Positions 8,831-18,477 of a stretch of DNA of 64,000 nt are shown piece after piece (positions within the stretch are counted from its first letter, which is position 1; each line of letters opens with the position of its first letter). The position numbers were made by a program, and so were the translations under genes. The stretch lies in contig NZ_NESS01000006.1 in the NCBI RefSeq assembly GCF_002128425.1, positions 248,001 through 312,000 of the forward strand. Reading direction: 5' to 3'. Source of the DNA: Gottfriedia acidiceleris. GTDB taxonomy: Bacteria; Bacillota; Bacilli; Bacillales; Bacillaceae_G. The notes under the pieces were generated by a model. It was not told the DNA's origin. It saw only the letters and a program-made list of their open reading frames with translations, and did not search any database.

Positions 8831-9496
8831 TTGAAATTTTCGGAAATATATTTATTGACAAGAGCTATACCGAAAACAATTTATTTTAATTTTAGGTATT
8901 TTAAATTTCGTACAGCAATTAAGATGCCAGTTTTGATATCTCATAATGTTCGTTTATTAAAGACTAAAGGTAAAGTAATTATCGAAAATTCGAATCCAAC
9001 TTTGTTTGACATAAGAATAGGTTTTGGAGATGTTGGAATATTTGATAAGCAGAGGTCAAGAACGATCTGGGAAAATAGTGGAGTAATAATTTTTAAAGGT
9101 AGAGCATCGATAGGGCATGGTTCAAAAATATCGGTTGCTGGATTATTAGAGATTGGTAATAATTTTAGAATTTCTGCTGAAAGTTCAATTGTTTGCTTTA
9201 AACAAATTAGTATTGGCCATGATGTATTAATGTCATGGGAGACATTAATAATGGATACAGATTTTCATATTATTAAGAACCATAAAGATGAAATAATAAA
9301 TAATGATAAAGAAATCATAATTGGAAATAAAGTTTGGATAGGATGTAGATGTACAATTTTAAAAGGTACTATAATAGGGGATGGCAATGTTGTTGCAGCA
9401 AATAGTGTAGTAACTGCTAATTATAATAATGAAAACTCTATTATTGGTGGGAATCCTATACGAACTTTAAAAGATAAAATTTATTGGATGGCCTAA
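8831..9496 (+). CDS. Left-handed beta-helix acyltransferase (hexapeptide repeat)
   Basis: 221 residues. From about residue 90 the chain shows imperfect I/V-G-x4 hexapeptide repeats (IGHGSKISV, IGNNFRI, IGHDVLM, IGNKVWIG, IGDGNVV), and it ends with the familiar IIGGNPIRTLK of WbaK/CysE-type O-acetyltransferases. Such enzymes acetylate a sugar hydroxyl with acetyl-CoA in the cytoplasm. Start is TTG 8831 just after TTGGAGA; no ATG fits better. An AT-rich imperfect hairpin fills the 60 bases between manC and this gene. The acetylated sugar is unknown. Confidence 0.82.
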   Translation: MKFSEIYLLTRAIPKTIYFNFRYFKFRTAIKMPVLISHNVRLLKTKGKVIIENSNPTLFDIRIGFGDVGIFDKQRSRTIWENSGVIIFKGRASIGHGSKISVAGLLEIGNNFRISAESSIVCFKQISIGHDVLMSWETLIMDTDFHIIKNHKDEIINNDKEIIIGNKVWIGCRCTILKGTIIGDGNVVAANSVVTANYNNENSIIGGNPIRTLKDKIYWMA

Positions 9497-9526
9497 TAAA
9501 TAGAAACATTAAATTTAGGGTAAAAG

Positions 9527-10591
9527 TTGAATATGAAAACAATTAGCTATTATATTTCAGACTACGGGTACGGTCACGCTTCGAGAAGTATTGCCGTTAT
9601 CCGTAATTTTTTAAATAGAACATCAGATGTTAGAGTAATTATTTGTAATTCGTTCGCTATAGAATTTTTAAAAGAATCTTTAGCTGACTATGGTGAACGT
9701 GTTGTTTTTCATGAAGTTCAGACCGATATCGGATATGTGCTAAAAAAAGACTCACTTGAACCAGACCCTATTAGACTACTAAAACAACTTCAAGCTTTCT
9801 ATGAAAATTGGGAAGATATAGTTGAAAATGAGTTGGAATATTTTAAAGATAAAGTTATTGTTGGCATTTTAACAGATATATCACCGATAGGTATAGAGGT
9901 AGGATCTCGACTAGGAATCCCGACAATAGGTATCTCAAACTTTACTTGGTATTCTGCTTACAAAGATTTAGTAGATGAAAACCAGTTAGGAAGATTAAGA
10001 AATTCCTATGAGAAAATGGATTTTTATTTTGCGCTTGCTACAAATCAAGAGAAATTGGGCAGAATTGACCAGTTGGATTTTTCATTCTTTAGTAGAACGA
10101 TAAAACAAGAAGAAGTAAATCGTATAAGGAATTTTGTAAATCCACAAGGTAACAAAAAGGTTGTTTTTGTTGGCATAGGTATGAAGATAGATGTACCATT
10201 AATGGGTTTACCAGTTTGGTCTAATAATGAAAACGTCTATATTGTTTCCTCAAATGTCCAAGTTGAAGGAGAAAATATTTTTAAAATTCCTTTCAACTAT
10301 ACAGAATCACAAAACTATATCGCAGCAAGTGACATTGTTATTACGAAAGCAGGCTGGGGTACAGTTAGTGAGGCTGTAAATCTAGGAAAGTCATTATATG
10401 TCATTGACAGACAGTCCTTAAATGAAGATCGCAATACAATTTCTTATTTAACAAATCATAATTTGGCTCAAATAATCACTTTAGAAGAATTATATAAATT
10501 CAAAGATTTACCTATTCGAGAATCAATTAAAAGTAATAATGAAGTAGATCTTATTGTAAATAAATTTTGTGAAATATTGAATATTAAGTAA
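9527..10591 (+). CDS. Glycosyltransferase, GT28/MurG-like
   Basis: 354 residues. The N-terminus SYYISDYGYGHASRSIAVIRNFL is the Gly-rich acceptor loop of MurG/MGDG-synthase-like GT-B enzymes. The C-terminal part has VFVGIGMK and, around residue 275, DIVITKAGWGTVSEAVNLGK, the nucleotide-sugar binding block of GT28. TTG 9527 is 6 bases from AGGG (9517-9520); ATG 9533 is the alternative. A terminator follows directly, so manC, the acyltransferase and this gene form one unit. Donor and acceptor are not visible; the linked manC makes GDP-mannose a candidate donor, but that is inference. Confidence 0.75.
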   Translation: MNMKTISYYISDYGYGHASRSIAVIRNFLNRTSDVRVIICNSFAIEFLKESLADYGERVVFHEVQTDIGYVLKKDSLEPDPIRLLKQLQAFYENWEDIVENELEYFKDKVIVGILTDISPIGIEVGSRLGIPTIGISNFTWYSAYKDLVDENQLGRLRNSYEKMDFYFALATNQEKLGRIDQLDFSFFSRTIKQEEVNRIRNFVNPQGNKKVVFVGIGMKIDVPLMGLPVWSNNENVYIVSSNVQVEGENIFKIPFNYTESQNYIAASDIVITKAGWGTVSEAVNLGKSLYVIDRQSLNEDRNTISYLTNHNLAQIITLEELYKFKDLPIRESIKSNNEVDLIVNKFCEILNIK

Positions 10592-10601
10592 TGAATCCTA
10601 A

Positions 10602-10634
10602 AGCCATCTAGAAATTCTAGATGGCTATTGTTTT
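10602..10634 (+). terminator. Intrinsic terminator after the manC unit
   Basis: Perfect 10-bp arms AGCCATCTAG (10602-10611) and CTAGATGGCT (10617-10626), then ATTGTTTT. Confidence 0.85.
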
Positions 10635-10660
10635 AGAATAAATGAGGAAGGATTATGTAA

Positions 10661-11626
10661 ATGGACTTATTACTAAAAAAACAGGATCTTTTCTTTTTTA
10701 ATCCTGTATTTCAAGAACGTATTTGGGGTGGAACTCAACTAAAAGATATCTTCGGTTACGATATTCCTAACGATAAAACAGGTGAATGCTGGGCAATTTC
10801 AGCGCATGAAAATGGTCCAAGTATCGTAGTTAATGGTGAATTTAGTGGATTATCTTTAAGTGAACTTTGGAACCAACAAAGACATTTATTTGGAAATTTA
10901 CATTGTGAGAAATTCCCACTATTAACAAAAATATTAGACGCAAAGGAAGATTTATCAGTACAAGTTCATCCTAATGATACATATGCTCAAATCAATGAGA
11001 ACGGTGAGTTAGGAAAAACTGAGTGCTGGTATGTTCTTGATTGCGAAGAAAATGCTGAATTAATACTTGGCCACAATGCTCAATCAAAAGCTGAGTTTCT
11101 TTCCGCAATTAAAGAGAACAGATGGGATGAAGTTCTTCGTCGAATTAAGATAAAGCCGGGAGATTTTTTCTATATACCAAGCGGAACAGTACACGCAATT
11201 TGTAAAGGAACATTAATCCTAGAAACTCAACAAAATTCAGACACAACATATCGTCTGTATGATTATGATCGACGAGATGATAATGATAATTTAAGAGAGT
11301 TACATATAGAAAAGTCAATGGACGTCATTACTTTTCCTCATGTAGATGCTAACTCCCTAGAAAATGAGTTTGAACAAGAAGGTACCTTAATTACAGAATT
11401 TGTAAACAATGAATTCTTCTCTGTTGAAAGATGGGAAGTTACAGAAACTACTACTCTCTCAAATAATAATCCTTTCATTTTAGTTAGTGTAGTTGAAGGT
11501 GAAGGCTCTATTACTATTAATGAGGATACATGTTCTTTAAAAAAAGGTGACCACTTCTTAATTCCATGTTATGTAAAGGAATTTACTGTTGATGGTCAAA
11601 TGGTTTTAATTACATCTCATGTGTAA
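10661..11626 (+). CDS. manA: Mannose-6-phosphate isomerase, class I (zinc cupin)
   Basis: 321 residues, the usual size of the short Bacillus-type enzyme. It interconverts fructose-6-phosphate and mannose-6-phosphate. Zinc-site motifs are visible: VQVHPND (about residues 104-110), GKTECWYVL (about 120-128) and PSGTVHAI (about 174-181). FQERIWGGTQL near residue 20 is also typical. RBS GAGGAAGGA is 8 bases before the ATG. Placed between the GDP-mannose pyrophosphorylase and a phosphohexomutase, it supplies the first step towards GDP-mannose. A weak hairpin follows, then pgcA. Confidence 0.93.
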   Translation: MDLLLKKQDLFFFNPVFQERIWGGTQLKDIFGYDIPNDKTGECWAISAHENGPSIVVNGEFSGLSLSELWNQQRHLFGNLHCEKFPLLTKILDAKEDLSVQVHPNDTYAQINENGELGKTECWYVLDCEENAELILGHNAQSKAEFLSAIKENRWDEVLRRIKIKPGDFFYIPSGTVHAICKGTLILETQQNSDTTYRLYDYDRRDDNDNLRELHIEKSMDVITFPHVDANSLENEFEQEGTLITEFVNNEFFSVERWEVTETTTLSNNNPFILVSVVEGEGSITINEDTCSLKKGDHFLIPCYVKEFTVDGQMVLITSHV

Positions 11627-11652
11627 TAAGGAGAAATTTAAGGTCTTTAAGT

Positions 11653-11692
11653 AATTGGCTGCTTCTAATTTACAGTCAATTTTATATTTTTT
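11653..11692 (+). terminator. Weak terminator-like hairpin between manA and pgcA
   Basis: Arms AATTGGCTG (11653-11661) and CAGTCAATT (11673-11681) pair with one G-U; the tail is a T-rich run broken by A. It may only attenuate. Confidence 0.5.
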
Positions 11693-11713
11693 GATAATAA
11701 GAGGTAATAATAT

Positions 11714-13441
11714 ATGAACCATATAGATCAATTTAATAGATGGTACAACCATCCAACATTAGATACTGAATTAAAAACTCAACTAGAACAAATGAAATCA
11801 AATGAAAAACTAATAGAAGACAGCTTTTACAAAAACCTTGAGTTCGGAACAGGTGGCATGCGAGGAGAACTAGGCGCAGGAACAAACAGACTTAACATTT
11901 ACACAGTAAGAAAAGCATCAGAAGGACTAGCACGTTTCATAGAAAACCAAGGTGAAGAAGCAAAAAGCCAAGGAGTAGTAATTGCTTACGATTCACGTCA
12001 CAAATCACCTGAATTTGCAATGGAGGCTGCAACAACTCTCGGAGATCATGGAATTAAAACATATGTATTCGAAAGCTTAAGACCAACTCCAGTATTGTCG
12101 TTTGCTGTTCGTTATTTAGGTGCATTTAGTGGAATCGTTCTAACAGCAAGTCATAACCCACCAGAGTACAACGGATATAAAGTATATGGTCCTGATGGAG
12201 GACAATTGCCACCTGCAGAAGCAGATGCATTAACGAAATTCGTAGATCAAGTTGAAGATGAATTAACAGTTGAAGTAACTTCAAAGGAAGATTTACTTTC
12301 TAATGGCTTACTAGAAATGATTGGCGAAAAAGTAGATACTGCTTATTTAGAAGAGTTAAAGACAGTTGTTGTAAATTCTGAAATCGTTGAAAAGCACGCG
12401 AAGGAATTAAATATTGTCTTCTCTCCGTTACACGGGACATCAAACATTCCTGTTCGTAATGGATTAAGAATGCTAGGTTACGAGAATGTAACTGTAGTCA
12501 AAGAACAGGAGCTTCCAGATCCGAATTTTACAACTGTTAAGTCTCCGAATCCAGAAGAACACGCAGCATTCGAATTAAGTATTAAGTATGGTGAGCAAGT
12601 AAATGCAGACGTATTAATTACAACTGATCCAGATGCAGACCGTTTAGGTGTTGCTGTGCGTAACTCTGAAGGAGAGTTTACGATTCTAACAGGTAACCAA
12701 ACTGGTGCATTAATGCTTGAGTACTTATTGTCACAAAAGAAAGCACTTGGTACATTACCTGAAAATGGAGTTGTTTTAAAAACAATCGTTACGTCTGAAA
12801 TTGGACGAGTAATAGCACAAAGTTATGGAATTGATACAATCGACACACTTACAGGATTTAAGTTTATTGGTGAGAAAATTAAAGAATATGAACAATCTGA
12901 TGAATACAAATTCCAATTTGGCTATGAAGAAAGCTATGGCTACTTAATCCGAGATTTTGTACGCGATAAAGATGCTGTTCAATCCGTATTGTTAGCTTGT
13001 GAAGTAGCAGCATATTATAAGTCTCAAGGTAAAACATTATATGATGGATTACTAGAAATCTTTGAAAAGTACGGCTACTTTCAAGAAGATTTAGTATCAA
13101 TGACACTTAAGGGGAAAGATGGAGCTGAGCAAATTCAACAAATGATGAATGAGTTTCGTATGAACCCACCTAAAGAGTTTGCTGGTCTTGAAGTTGCAGT
13201 TATTGAAGATTATAAGGAAAGTACTAAAACGATATTTAAAGATGATATAACAAACGAGATCAATCTACCAAAATCAAATGTTTTAAAATACATTTTATCA
13301 GATGAATCATGGTGCGCATTACGTCCATCTGGTACTGAACCAAAAATTAAATTCTATTTTGGAGTTAAAGGTAATTCTTTAACTAATAGCTGTGAAAAAT
13401 TAGAAGCAATTAAGAAAGATGTATTAAGTCGTTTTGAATAA
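11714..13441 (+). CDS. pgcA: Alpha-phosphoglucomutase / phosphohexomutase
   Basis: 575 residues, close to B. subtilis PgcA. It interconverts hexose-6-phosphate and hexose-1-phosphate through a phosphoserine. All four family landmarks are visible: catalytic loop [13 protein letters not shown] with Ser146, the metal loop [10 protein letters not shown] (about 308-317), the sugar loop GYEESYGYL (about 403-411) and the phosphate loop [11 protein letters not shown] near the C-terminus. It feeds glucose-1-phosphate to GalU and RmlA, and in this setting could also serve as phosphomannomutase between ManA and ManC (inference). RBS AGAGGTAA precedes the ATG. A strong terminator follows. Confidence 0.93.
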   Translation: MNHIDQFNRWYNHPTLDTELKTQLEQMKSNEKLIEDSFYKNLEFGTGGMRGELGAGTNRLNIYTVRKASEGLARFIENQGEEAKSQGVVIAYDSRHKSPEFAMEAATTLGDHGIKTYVFESLRPTPVLSFAVRYLGAFSGIVLTASHNPPEYNGYKVYGPDGGQLPPAEADALTKFVDQVEDELTVEVTSKEDLLSNGLLEMIGEKVDTAYLEELKTVVVNSEIVEKHAKELNIVFSPLHGTSNIPVRNGLRMLGYENVTVVKEQELPDPNFTTVKSPNPEEHAAFELSIKYGEQVNADVLITTDPDADRLGVAVRNSEGEFTILTGNQTGALMLEYLLSQKKALGTLPENGVVLKTIVTSEIGRVIAQSYGIDTIDTLTGFKFIGEKIKEYEQSDEYKFQFGYEESYGYLIRDFVRDKDAVQSVLLACEVAAYYKSQGKTLYDGLLEIFEKYGYFQEDLVSMTLKGKDGAEQIQQMMNEFRMNPPKEFAGLEVAVIEDYKESTKTIFKDDITNEINLPKSNVLKYILSDESWCALRPSGTEPKIKFYFGVKGNSLTNSCEKLEAIKKDVLSRFE

Positions 13442-13451
13442 TAAAGAAATT

Positions 13452-13488
13452 AAAGCACAGTGAATCCTTGGATCCTGTGCTTTTTTAT
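13452..13488 (+). terminator. Intrinsic terminator after pgcA
   Basis: AAAGCACAG (13452-13460) pairs with CTGTGCTTT (13475-13483) and is followed by a T-run. Confidence 0.88.
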
Positions 13489-13574
13489 TTTTTGACTTAG
13501 ATTAAAGAACAATTTTTTGTTAGGGAAAGACTGATTTTCAATATAAATAGAAGAAGCTAAAGGAGGAGATTTTC

Positions 13575-14576
13575 ATGATTTTAGTAGTTGGTGGAGCCGG
13601 ATACATAGGCAGTCATACAGTTAAAGAACTAGCTGATCAAAACTATGAAGTAGTTGTATTAGATAATCTAACAACTGGTCACCGAGATGCAGTAGATGAA
13701 CGTGCAATTTTTGTTGAAGGTGATTTAGGTGACGCAAACGTTTTAGAGACGGTATTTTCAACTTATAAAATTGATGCCGTGATGCATTTTGCAGCTTATA
13801 GTCTAGTAGGTGAATCAGTAACGAATCCTTTAAAATATTACCAAAACAATGTTGGTGCGACATTAACATTATTAGAAAATATGATGAAGTTTAACGTGAA
13901 GAAATTTATATTCTCTTCTACTGCAGCAACATACGGAATTCCTGAGGTAGATGTTATTACTGAAGAAACAGTTACAAATCCAATCAATCCATACGGCCAA
14001 TCAAAATTAATGATTGAAAAAATACTAGCTGACTTCCATAAAGCATATGGGCTAGGTTATGTTGTATTACGTTACTTTAATGCAGCGGGAGCTCATGCAA
14101 CAGGATTAATTGGAGAGGATCATACTCCTGAAACACATTTAATTCCACTTGTACTACAGCATTTACTTGGTCAACGTGAGTCAATTAGTGTATTTGGAAC
14201 TGATTACCGAACTCCAGATGGTACATGTATCCGTGATTATATCCATATTACTGACTTGGCATCAGCTCATATTTTAGCTCTAGAAAGTTTACTAGAAAAT
14301 GGAGACCTAAATAAGACGTATAATTTAGGGAATGGTAAAGGATTTTCTGTAAAAGAGATTATTGAAACATGTGAACGAATTACAGATAAAAATGCAAATG
14401 TGATTTTTACTGACCGTCGTGAAGGTGACCCTGCTCAACTAATAGCTTCATCTAATAAGATCTATGAAGAATTAGGTTGGGAAACGAAGTATTCTTTAGA
14501 GCAAATAATTGAAACTGCCTGGAACTGGCATCAAAAGAATCCAAATGGATATAAGAAACAATTTATTATGAACTGA
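13575..14576 (+). CDS. galE: UDP-glucose 4-epimerase
   Basis: 333 residues. An extended SDR enzyme that interconverts UDP-glucose and UDP-galactose using bound NAD. The N-terminus has VVGGAGYIGSHT (residues 4-15) for NAD; the catalytic pair is Tyr140 and Lys144 in NPYGQSK, with the SSTAATYG block at about 114-121. The later RYFNAAGAH and HITDLASAH blocks are typical of GalE rather than of other SDR epimerases. RBS AAGGAGGAG lies just before the ATG. It stands alone between pgcA and the first LCP gene, and can provide UDP-Gal for the surface polymer. Confidence 0.93.
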   Translation: MILVVGGAGYIGSHTVKELADQNYEVVVLDNLTTGHRDAVDERAIFVEGDLGDANVLETVFSTYKIDAVMHFAAYSLVGESVTNPLKYYQNNVGATLTLLENMMKFNVKKFIFSSTAATYGIPEVDVITEETVTNPINPYGQSKLMIEKILADFHKAYGLGYVVLRYFNAAGAHATGLIGEDHTPETHLIPLVLQHLLGQRESISVFGTDYRTPDGTCIRDYIHITDLASAHILALESLLENGDLNKTYNLGNGKGFSVKEIIETCERITDKNANVIFTDRREGDPAQLIASSNKIYEELGWETKYSLEQIIETAWNWHQKNPNGYKKQFIMN

Positions 14577-14727
14577 AGTTAACATGGCCTTCTTTAATGC
14601 GAGGGGTTATATTTTTTACTTTTCGAAAAATTAGCAAAAAAATTAGGCAAGCGACTATCAAATCAAGTAAGATAGAAATTAGGTAATTTTGTTTTTAGAT
14701 TAAGTTCATAATTAAAGGAGAAAAATC

Positions 14728-15675
14728 TTGTCCAGATCACAAAAACAAGCAACTAAAAAAATGTCCACAGCAAAAAAAGTACTATTAATCGTACTTAGTT
14801 TATTAGTTGTCATCGGCTTAGGAATAGGCGGATATGCTTATTCAATCTACCATAATTTAAATAAGACATCAGATGCAATCTATAAAGACATAAAGAAAAC
14901 TGAAAAACGTAAAGAAGAAGTAAGTGTTGAAAAGAAAGAACCTTTTTCAATTTTATTACTAGGTGTTGACCACCGTCCTGGTGATAAAGGTCGTTCGGAT
15001 ACAATGATTGTGTTAACAGTTAATCCGAATACGAACACGACAAAGATGGTGAGTATTCCACGTGATACAAGAACTGAAATCGTCGGAAAAGGTAAGCAAG
15101 ATAAAATTAACCATGCTTATGCATTTGGTGGGATTCAAATGGCAGTTGACACGGTTGAAAACTTCTTAAATATTCCAATTGACTATTATCTTGAAGTAAA
15201 CATGGAAGGCTTTAAAGATATCGTTGAAGCAGTAGGTGGAGTCGATGTAAATAATGACTTAGACTTTACTTATGAAGGTGTTCATTTTACGAAAGGGCCA
15301 CTTCATTTGAATGGCGTTGATGCATTAAAGTATTCGCGTATGCGTAAGTTAGACAAACGAGGTGACTTTGGACGTCAGCTTCGACAAAGACAAGTTATTG
15401 AAGCGGTTGTTAAAAAGGGAGCAACGATCTCTTCTTTAACAAACTATCAACCCGTATTACAAGCGATTCAAAAAAATGTTGTGACGAATATTGGTTTAAA
15501 CGATATGATTTCAGTTCAAAAAGATTATCGTGCGGCTGCGAAGAATATTACAGAAACTCAGATTACAGGTCAAGGTAAGCTGATTGATAAAATATATTAT
15601 TTACTTGTATCTGAAGAAGACAGAAATAATATTTCAAAAGATCTTCGTCAGCATTTAGAATTACCTGCAGAATAA
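14728..15675 (+). CDS. tagU: LytR-CpsA-Psr (LCP) wall-polymer ligase, copy 1
   Basis: 315 residues. LCP proteins transfer undecaprenyl-linked teichoic acids or other polymers to peptidoglycan on the outer face of the membrane. A single membrane segment lies at about residues 16-38. The LCP domain follows with LLLGVDHRPGDKGRSDT (about 76-92), VSIPRDTRTEI (with key Arg residues), HAYAFGG and LKYSRMRKLDKRGDFGR. Start is TTG 14728, 7 bases from AAAGGAG; the paralog at 17,462 has the same TTG and RBS, which supports this start over ATG 14761. It is nearly duplicated at 17,462. A strong terminator follows. Confidence 0.92.
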   Translation: MSRSQKQATKKMSTAKKVLLIVLSLLVVIGLGIGGYAYSIYHNLNKTSDAIYKDIKKTEKRKEEVSVEKKEPFSILLLGVDHRPGDKGRSDTMIVLTVNPNTNTTKMVSIPRDTRTEIVGKGKQDKINHAYAFGGIQMAVDTVENFLNIPIDYYLEVNMEGFKDIVEAVGGVDVNNDLDFTYEGVHFTKGPLHLNGVDALKYSRMRKLDKRGDFGRQLRQRQVIEAVVKKGATISSLTNYQPVLQAIQKNVVTNIGLNDMISVQKDYRAAAKNITETQITGQGKLIDKIYYLLVSEEDRNNISKDLRQHLELPAE

Positions 15676-15715
15676 TATTAATAATAAGAGCCATATTTTT
15701 AACGCTATGAAATGT

Positions 15716-15768
15716 TACCCGGATAATAGACTCTTAAAAAAGAGGTCAATTATCCGGGTATTTTTTTT
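15716..15768 (+). terminator. Strong intrinsic terminator after the first LCP gene
   Basis: Perfect 12-bp arms TACCCGGATAAT (15716-15727) and ATTATCCGGGTA (15749-15760), an inner 7-bp stem, and eight T. Confidence 0.92.
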
Positions 15769-16223
15769 CCTCATCGTTAACAACACTCCCTCTGATAAAA
15801 AACAGTTAATTTATTTTGTTAAACCTTAATCGTGAAAAAATTATATTTATATAATAACATATGTTACAATTTTACATAATGATTGTAATATGAATAGGTT
15901 TGAAAAGGTATTTAATCATTATAGTGCAGATAAACCTTCTATATTTATAGAAGTGTTAAACTAAATATTTTTAAAACTACTTAACGATATGTTAAGAAAT
16001 TGTTATAATTAGGTCTATTGATAAAACGATGTTATTCCAATAAAATTATAAAGGTGAGATGTTACTGAGAGATTTAGGAGATTGAATTAATATTTGTTCA
16101 AAGAATACAATTGTCTGATTAGAAGATAGACGTCAGAGTAGATATCCTAGATTTTATTTGTTTAAATAGAGTTAATTGAATATGCAAGAAATTTTAATGT
16201 AGAAAAAAACAGGGGGACTTTTA
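15769..16223 (+). other. Long AT-rich region and leader upstream of galU
   Basis: No gene is visible. It contains several small palindromes: TTACAAT/ATTGTAA at 15864-15888 and TTCTATA/TATAGAA at 15937-15952. If the promoter at 15981-16009 is right, galU carries a leader of about 200 bases. The leader contains only an 8-codon frame (16059-16085) with its SD too close to the ATG. I do not recognise a riboswitch class in it. Confidence 0.5.
15981..16009 (+). promoter_or_regulatory. Putative sigma-A promoter of galU
   Basis: TTAACG (15981-15986), 17-base spacer, perfect TATAAT (16004-16009). The -35 box overlaps the palindrome TTAAC-GATAT-GTTAA. Confidence 0.55.
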
Positions 16224-17099
16224 ATGAAAAAAGTAAGAAAAGCAATTATACCAGCTGCGGGGTTAGGAACACGTTTTTTACCTGCAACAAAAGCAATGCC
16301 AAAGGAAATGTTACCAATTGTAGACAAGCCAACAATTCAATATATAGTAGAAGAAGCCATTGAATCAGGAATTGAAGACATCATTATCGTAACAGGTAAA
16401 GGAAAACGTGCAATTGAAGATCACTTTGATTATTCATTTGAGCTAGAACAAAATTTATTAGAAAAAGAAAAATATGAGATATTAAAACAAGTTAAAGCTC
16501 CATCTAATATTGACATTCATTACATTCGTCAAAAAGAACCAAAAGGATTAGGTCATGCTGTTTGGTGTGCACGTAATTTTATTGGTAACGAACCATTTGC
16601 CGTATTACTTGGTGATGATATTGTCGAAGCTGAGACACCAGGATTAAAGCAGTTAATTGACCAATATAACAATACTTATTCATCTGTTATTGGGGTACAA
16701 ACTGTTCCAGAAGAAGAAACTCATCGATATGGAATTGTAGATCCTAGCATGCAGGAAGGTAGAAGATATGAAGTAAAAAACTTTGTTGAAAAGCCAGCAC
16801 CTGGTACAGCTCCTTCGAATTTAGCGATTATGGGTCGTTATGTCTTTACACCTGAAATCTTTATGTTCTTAGAAGAACAAACAATTGGCGCAGGTGGAGA
16901 AATTCAGTTAACCGATGCTATTCAAAAATTAAATTCAATTCAACGTGTTTTTGCATATGACTTTGAAGGAAAACGTCATGATGTTGGTGAAAAATTAGGA
17001 TTTATTAAAACCACGATTGAGTTTGCTTTAAAGTATGATGATTTAAGAGATGATTTATTAAAATATTTACAGGACTTATTAACAGTAAATATTAAATAA
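16224..17099 (+). CDS. galU: UTP-glucose-1-phosphate uridylyltransferase
   Basis: 291 residues, the normal size of GalU/GtaB. It makes UDP-glucose from UTP and glucose-1-phosphate. The nucleotide-binding signature [20 protein letters not shown] is at residues 8-27, followed by [12 protein letters not shown]; later [18 protein letters not shown] and FVEKPAPG are conserved. RBS AGGGGGA lies before ATG. It uses the product of PgcA and feeds GalE and any UDP-Glc-dependent glycosyltransferase. It sits between two almost identical LCP genes. Confidence 0.95.
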   Translation: MKKVRKAIIPAAGLGTRFLPATKAMPKEMLPIVDKPTIQYIVEEAIESGIEDIIIVTGKGKRAIEDHFDYSFELEQNLLEKEKYEILKQVKAPSNIDIHYIRQKEPKGLGHAVWCARNFIGNEPFAVLLGDDIVEAETPGLKQLIDQYNNTYSSVIGVQTVPEEETHRYGIVDPSMQEGRRYEVKNFVEKPAPGTAPSNLAIMGRYVFTPEIFMFLEEQTIGAGGEIQLTDAIQKLNSIQRVFAYDFEGKRHDVGEKLGFIKTTIEFALKYDDLRDDLLKYLQDLLTVNIK

Positions 17100-17155
17100 G
17101 GATCGATGATTAGAAAAAAAGCAACGAGATTCGAACCAATCATTTTAAGCTCTAA

Positions 17156-17307
17156 ATGATGGAAACTGTTGAAAAAAGATGGATTTATTTTTTACTTCTT
17201 TTGTTCTTATTTTATTATTACCAATTTTTATTGTAGTAACAAACTATTTTTATAAAATTAGAAGATGTGAAAGTTTCCAGTTTGCTTTTATCAAATTAGA
17301 GTATTAA
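17156..17307 (+). pseudogene. Possible remnant of an initiating sugar transferase N-terminus
   Basis: A 42-codon frame at 17179-17307 encodes MDLFFTSFVLILLLPIF, then a second hydrophobic stretch and YKI. Just upstream, another frame (from 17159) encodes METVEKR before both frames lose register. Joined by one frameshift, this resembles the N-terminus of polyprenyl-phosphate sugar transferases (WcaJ/TuaA/EpsL type): a Lys/Arg pair, then Asp followed 13 residues later by Pro, then a Lys. No good RBS precedes the ATG and the rest of the enzyme is absent. It may also be a chance AT-rich peptide. Low confidence. Confidence 0.25.
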
Positions 17308-17361
17308 AAATGGAAAAGAATTTAGAATGAACAAATTCCTCTGTTCGAGGGTTCTATCTAT

Positions 17362-17383
17362 ATTTTACCAAAAATGGTAAAAT
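17362..17383. repeat. 9-bp perfect palindrome before the second LCP gene
   Basis: ATTTTACCA (17362-17370) and TGGTAAAAT (17375-17383) around AAAA. No T-run follows, so a protein-binding site is more likely than a terminator. Confidence 0.4.
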
Positions 17384-17461
17384 TAGCAGATAAAAACGAA
17401 GCGAGATAAAATAATTTTAGTTATTTTAATTGAAAATTAAGGTCATAAAAGGAGAAAACTC

Positions 17462-18415
17462 TTGTCTAGATCAGAAAAAAACTCAACTAAAAAAATGTCC
17501 ACGGCAAAAAAAGTACTATTAATTGTAGTCAGTGTAATAGTTGTTATCGGTTTAGGAATAGGTGGGTATGCGTATTCAATTTACCATAATGTAAATAAGA
17601 CGACGGATGCCATTTATAAAGGAATTAAGAAAACAGAGAAACGAAAAGAAGAAGTAAGTGTTGAAAAGAAAGAGCCTTTTTCAATTTTATTATTAGGTGT
17701 TGATCATCGTCCTGGTGATAAGGGGCGTTCGGATACGATCATTGTGTTAACGGTTAATCCGAATACTAATACAACTAAAATGGTTAGTATTCCACGTGAT
17801 ACAAGAACTGAAATTGTTGGAAAAGGTAAAGTAGATAAAATTAACCATGCTTATGCATTTGGTGGAATCCAAATGTCAGTTGATACAGTTGAGAACTTCT
17901 TAAATATTCCAATTGACTATTATCTTGAAGTAAATATGGAAGGGTTTAAAGATATTGTAGAAGCAGTAGGTGGAGTTGATGTGGTTAATAACTTAGACTT
18001 TACTTATGGTGGCGTACATTTTGAGAAGGGACCACTTCATTTGAATGGTGAGGATGCCCTAAAGTATTCTCGTATGCGTAAATTAGACCCACGAGGTGAC
18101 TTTGGTCGTGAGGATCGACAAAGACAAATTATTGAAGCGGTAATCCAAAAAGGAGCTTCAATTTCTTCTTTAACTAACTATCAATCCGTTTTACAAGCGA
18201 TTCAAAAGAATATTGTGACGAATTTCAAGTTAGACGATATGATCGCAATTCAAAAAAATTATCGTGCGGCTTCGAAAAGTATTAGTAAGTCTCAAGTGAC
18301 TGGTGAAGGTAAGAAAATTGATGGTATCTACTATTATTTAGTTCCGCAAGAAGAACAAAACGCTATCTCAAAAGATCTTCGTCAGAATTTAGAGTTACCT
18401 GTAGAAACAAAATAA
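17462..18415 (+). CDS. tagU: LytR-CpsA-Psr (LCP) wall-polymer ligase, copy 2
   Basis: 317 residues. Same architecture as the protein at 14,728: short basic cytoplasmic start, one membrane segment at about 16-38, and an external LCP domain with LLLGVDHRPGDKGRSDT, VSIPRDTRTEI and LKYSRMRKLDPRGDFGR. The two proteins are very alike over their whole length, with most DNA differences at third codon positions, so this is a duplication kept under selection. The TTG start behind AAAGGAG is shared with copy 1. The pair could attach two different polymers to the wall, or be redundant as the B. subtilis LCP proteins partly are. A terminator follows. Confidence 0.92.
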   Translation: MSRSEKNSTKKMSTAKKVLLIVVSVIVVIGLGIGGYAYSIYHNVNKTTDAIYKGIKKTEKRKEEVSVEKKEPFSILLLGVDHRPGDKGRSDTIIVLTVNPNTNTTKMVSIPRDTRTEIVGKGKVDKINHAYAFGGIQMSVDTVENFLNIPIDYYLEVNMEGFKDIVEAVGGVDVVNNLDFTYGGVHFEKGPLHLNGEDALKYSRMRKLDPRGDFGREDRQRQIIEAVIQKGASISSLTNYQSVLQAIQKNIVTNFKLDDMIAIQKNYRAASKSISKSQVTGEGKKIDGIYYYLVPQEEQNAISKDLRQNLELPVETK

Positions 18416-18434
18416 TATTTAGTAAAATTTATTT

Positions 18435-18477
18435 AAACACTGTTAAAAAGTTTTTTTAACGGTGTTTATTTTTTTTT
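18435..18477 (+). terminator. Intrinsic terminator after the second LCP gene
   Basis: AAACACTGTTAA (18435-18446) pairs with TTAACGGTGTTT (18456-18467) with one G-U, followed by a long T-run. Confidence 0.88.

Larger units (their letters stand above)
17100..17461 (+). other. Gap between galU and the second LCP gene
   Basis: No intact gene and no clear terminator after galU. It contains a short membrane-peptide frame that may be a gene remnant (17156-17307) and a 9-bp palindrome (17362-17383). The last 30 bases carry the RBS AAAGGAG of the next gene. Confidence 0.5.

Noticed and set aside
16059-16085. 8-codon upstream ORF in the galU leader
   Set aside because: The SD-like AAGGTG is only two bases from the ATG and the peptide has no feature of an attenuator leader.
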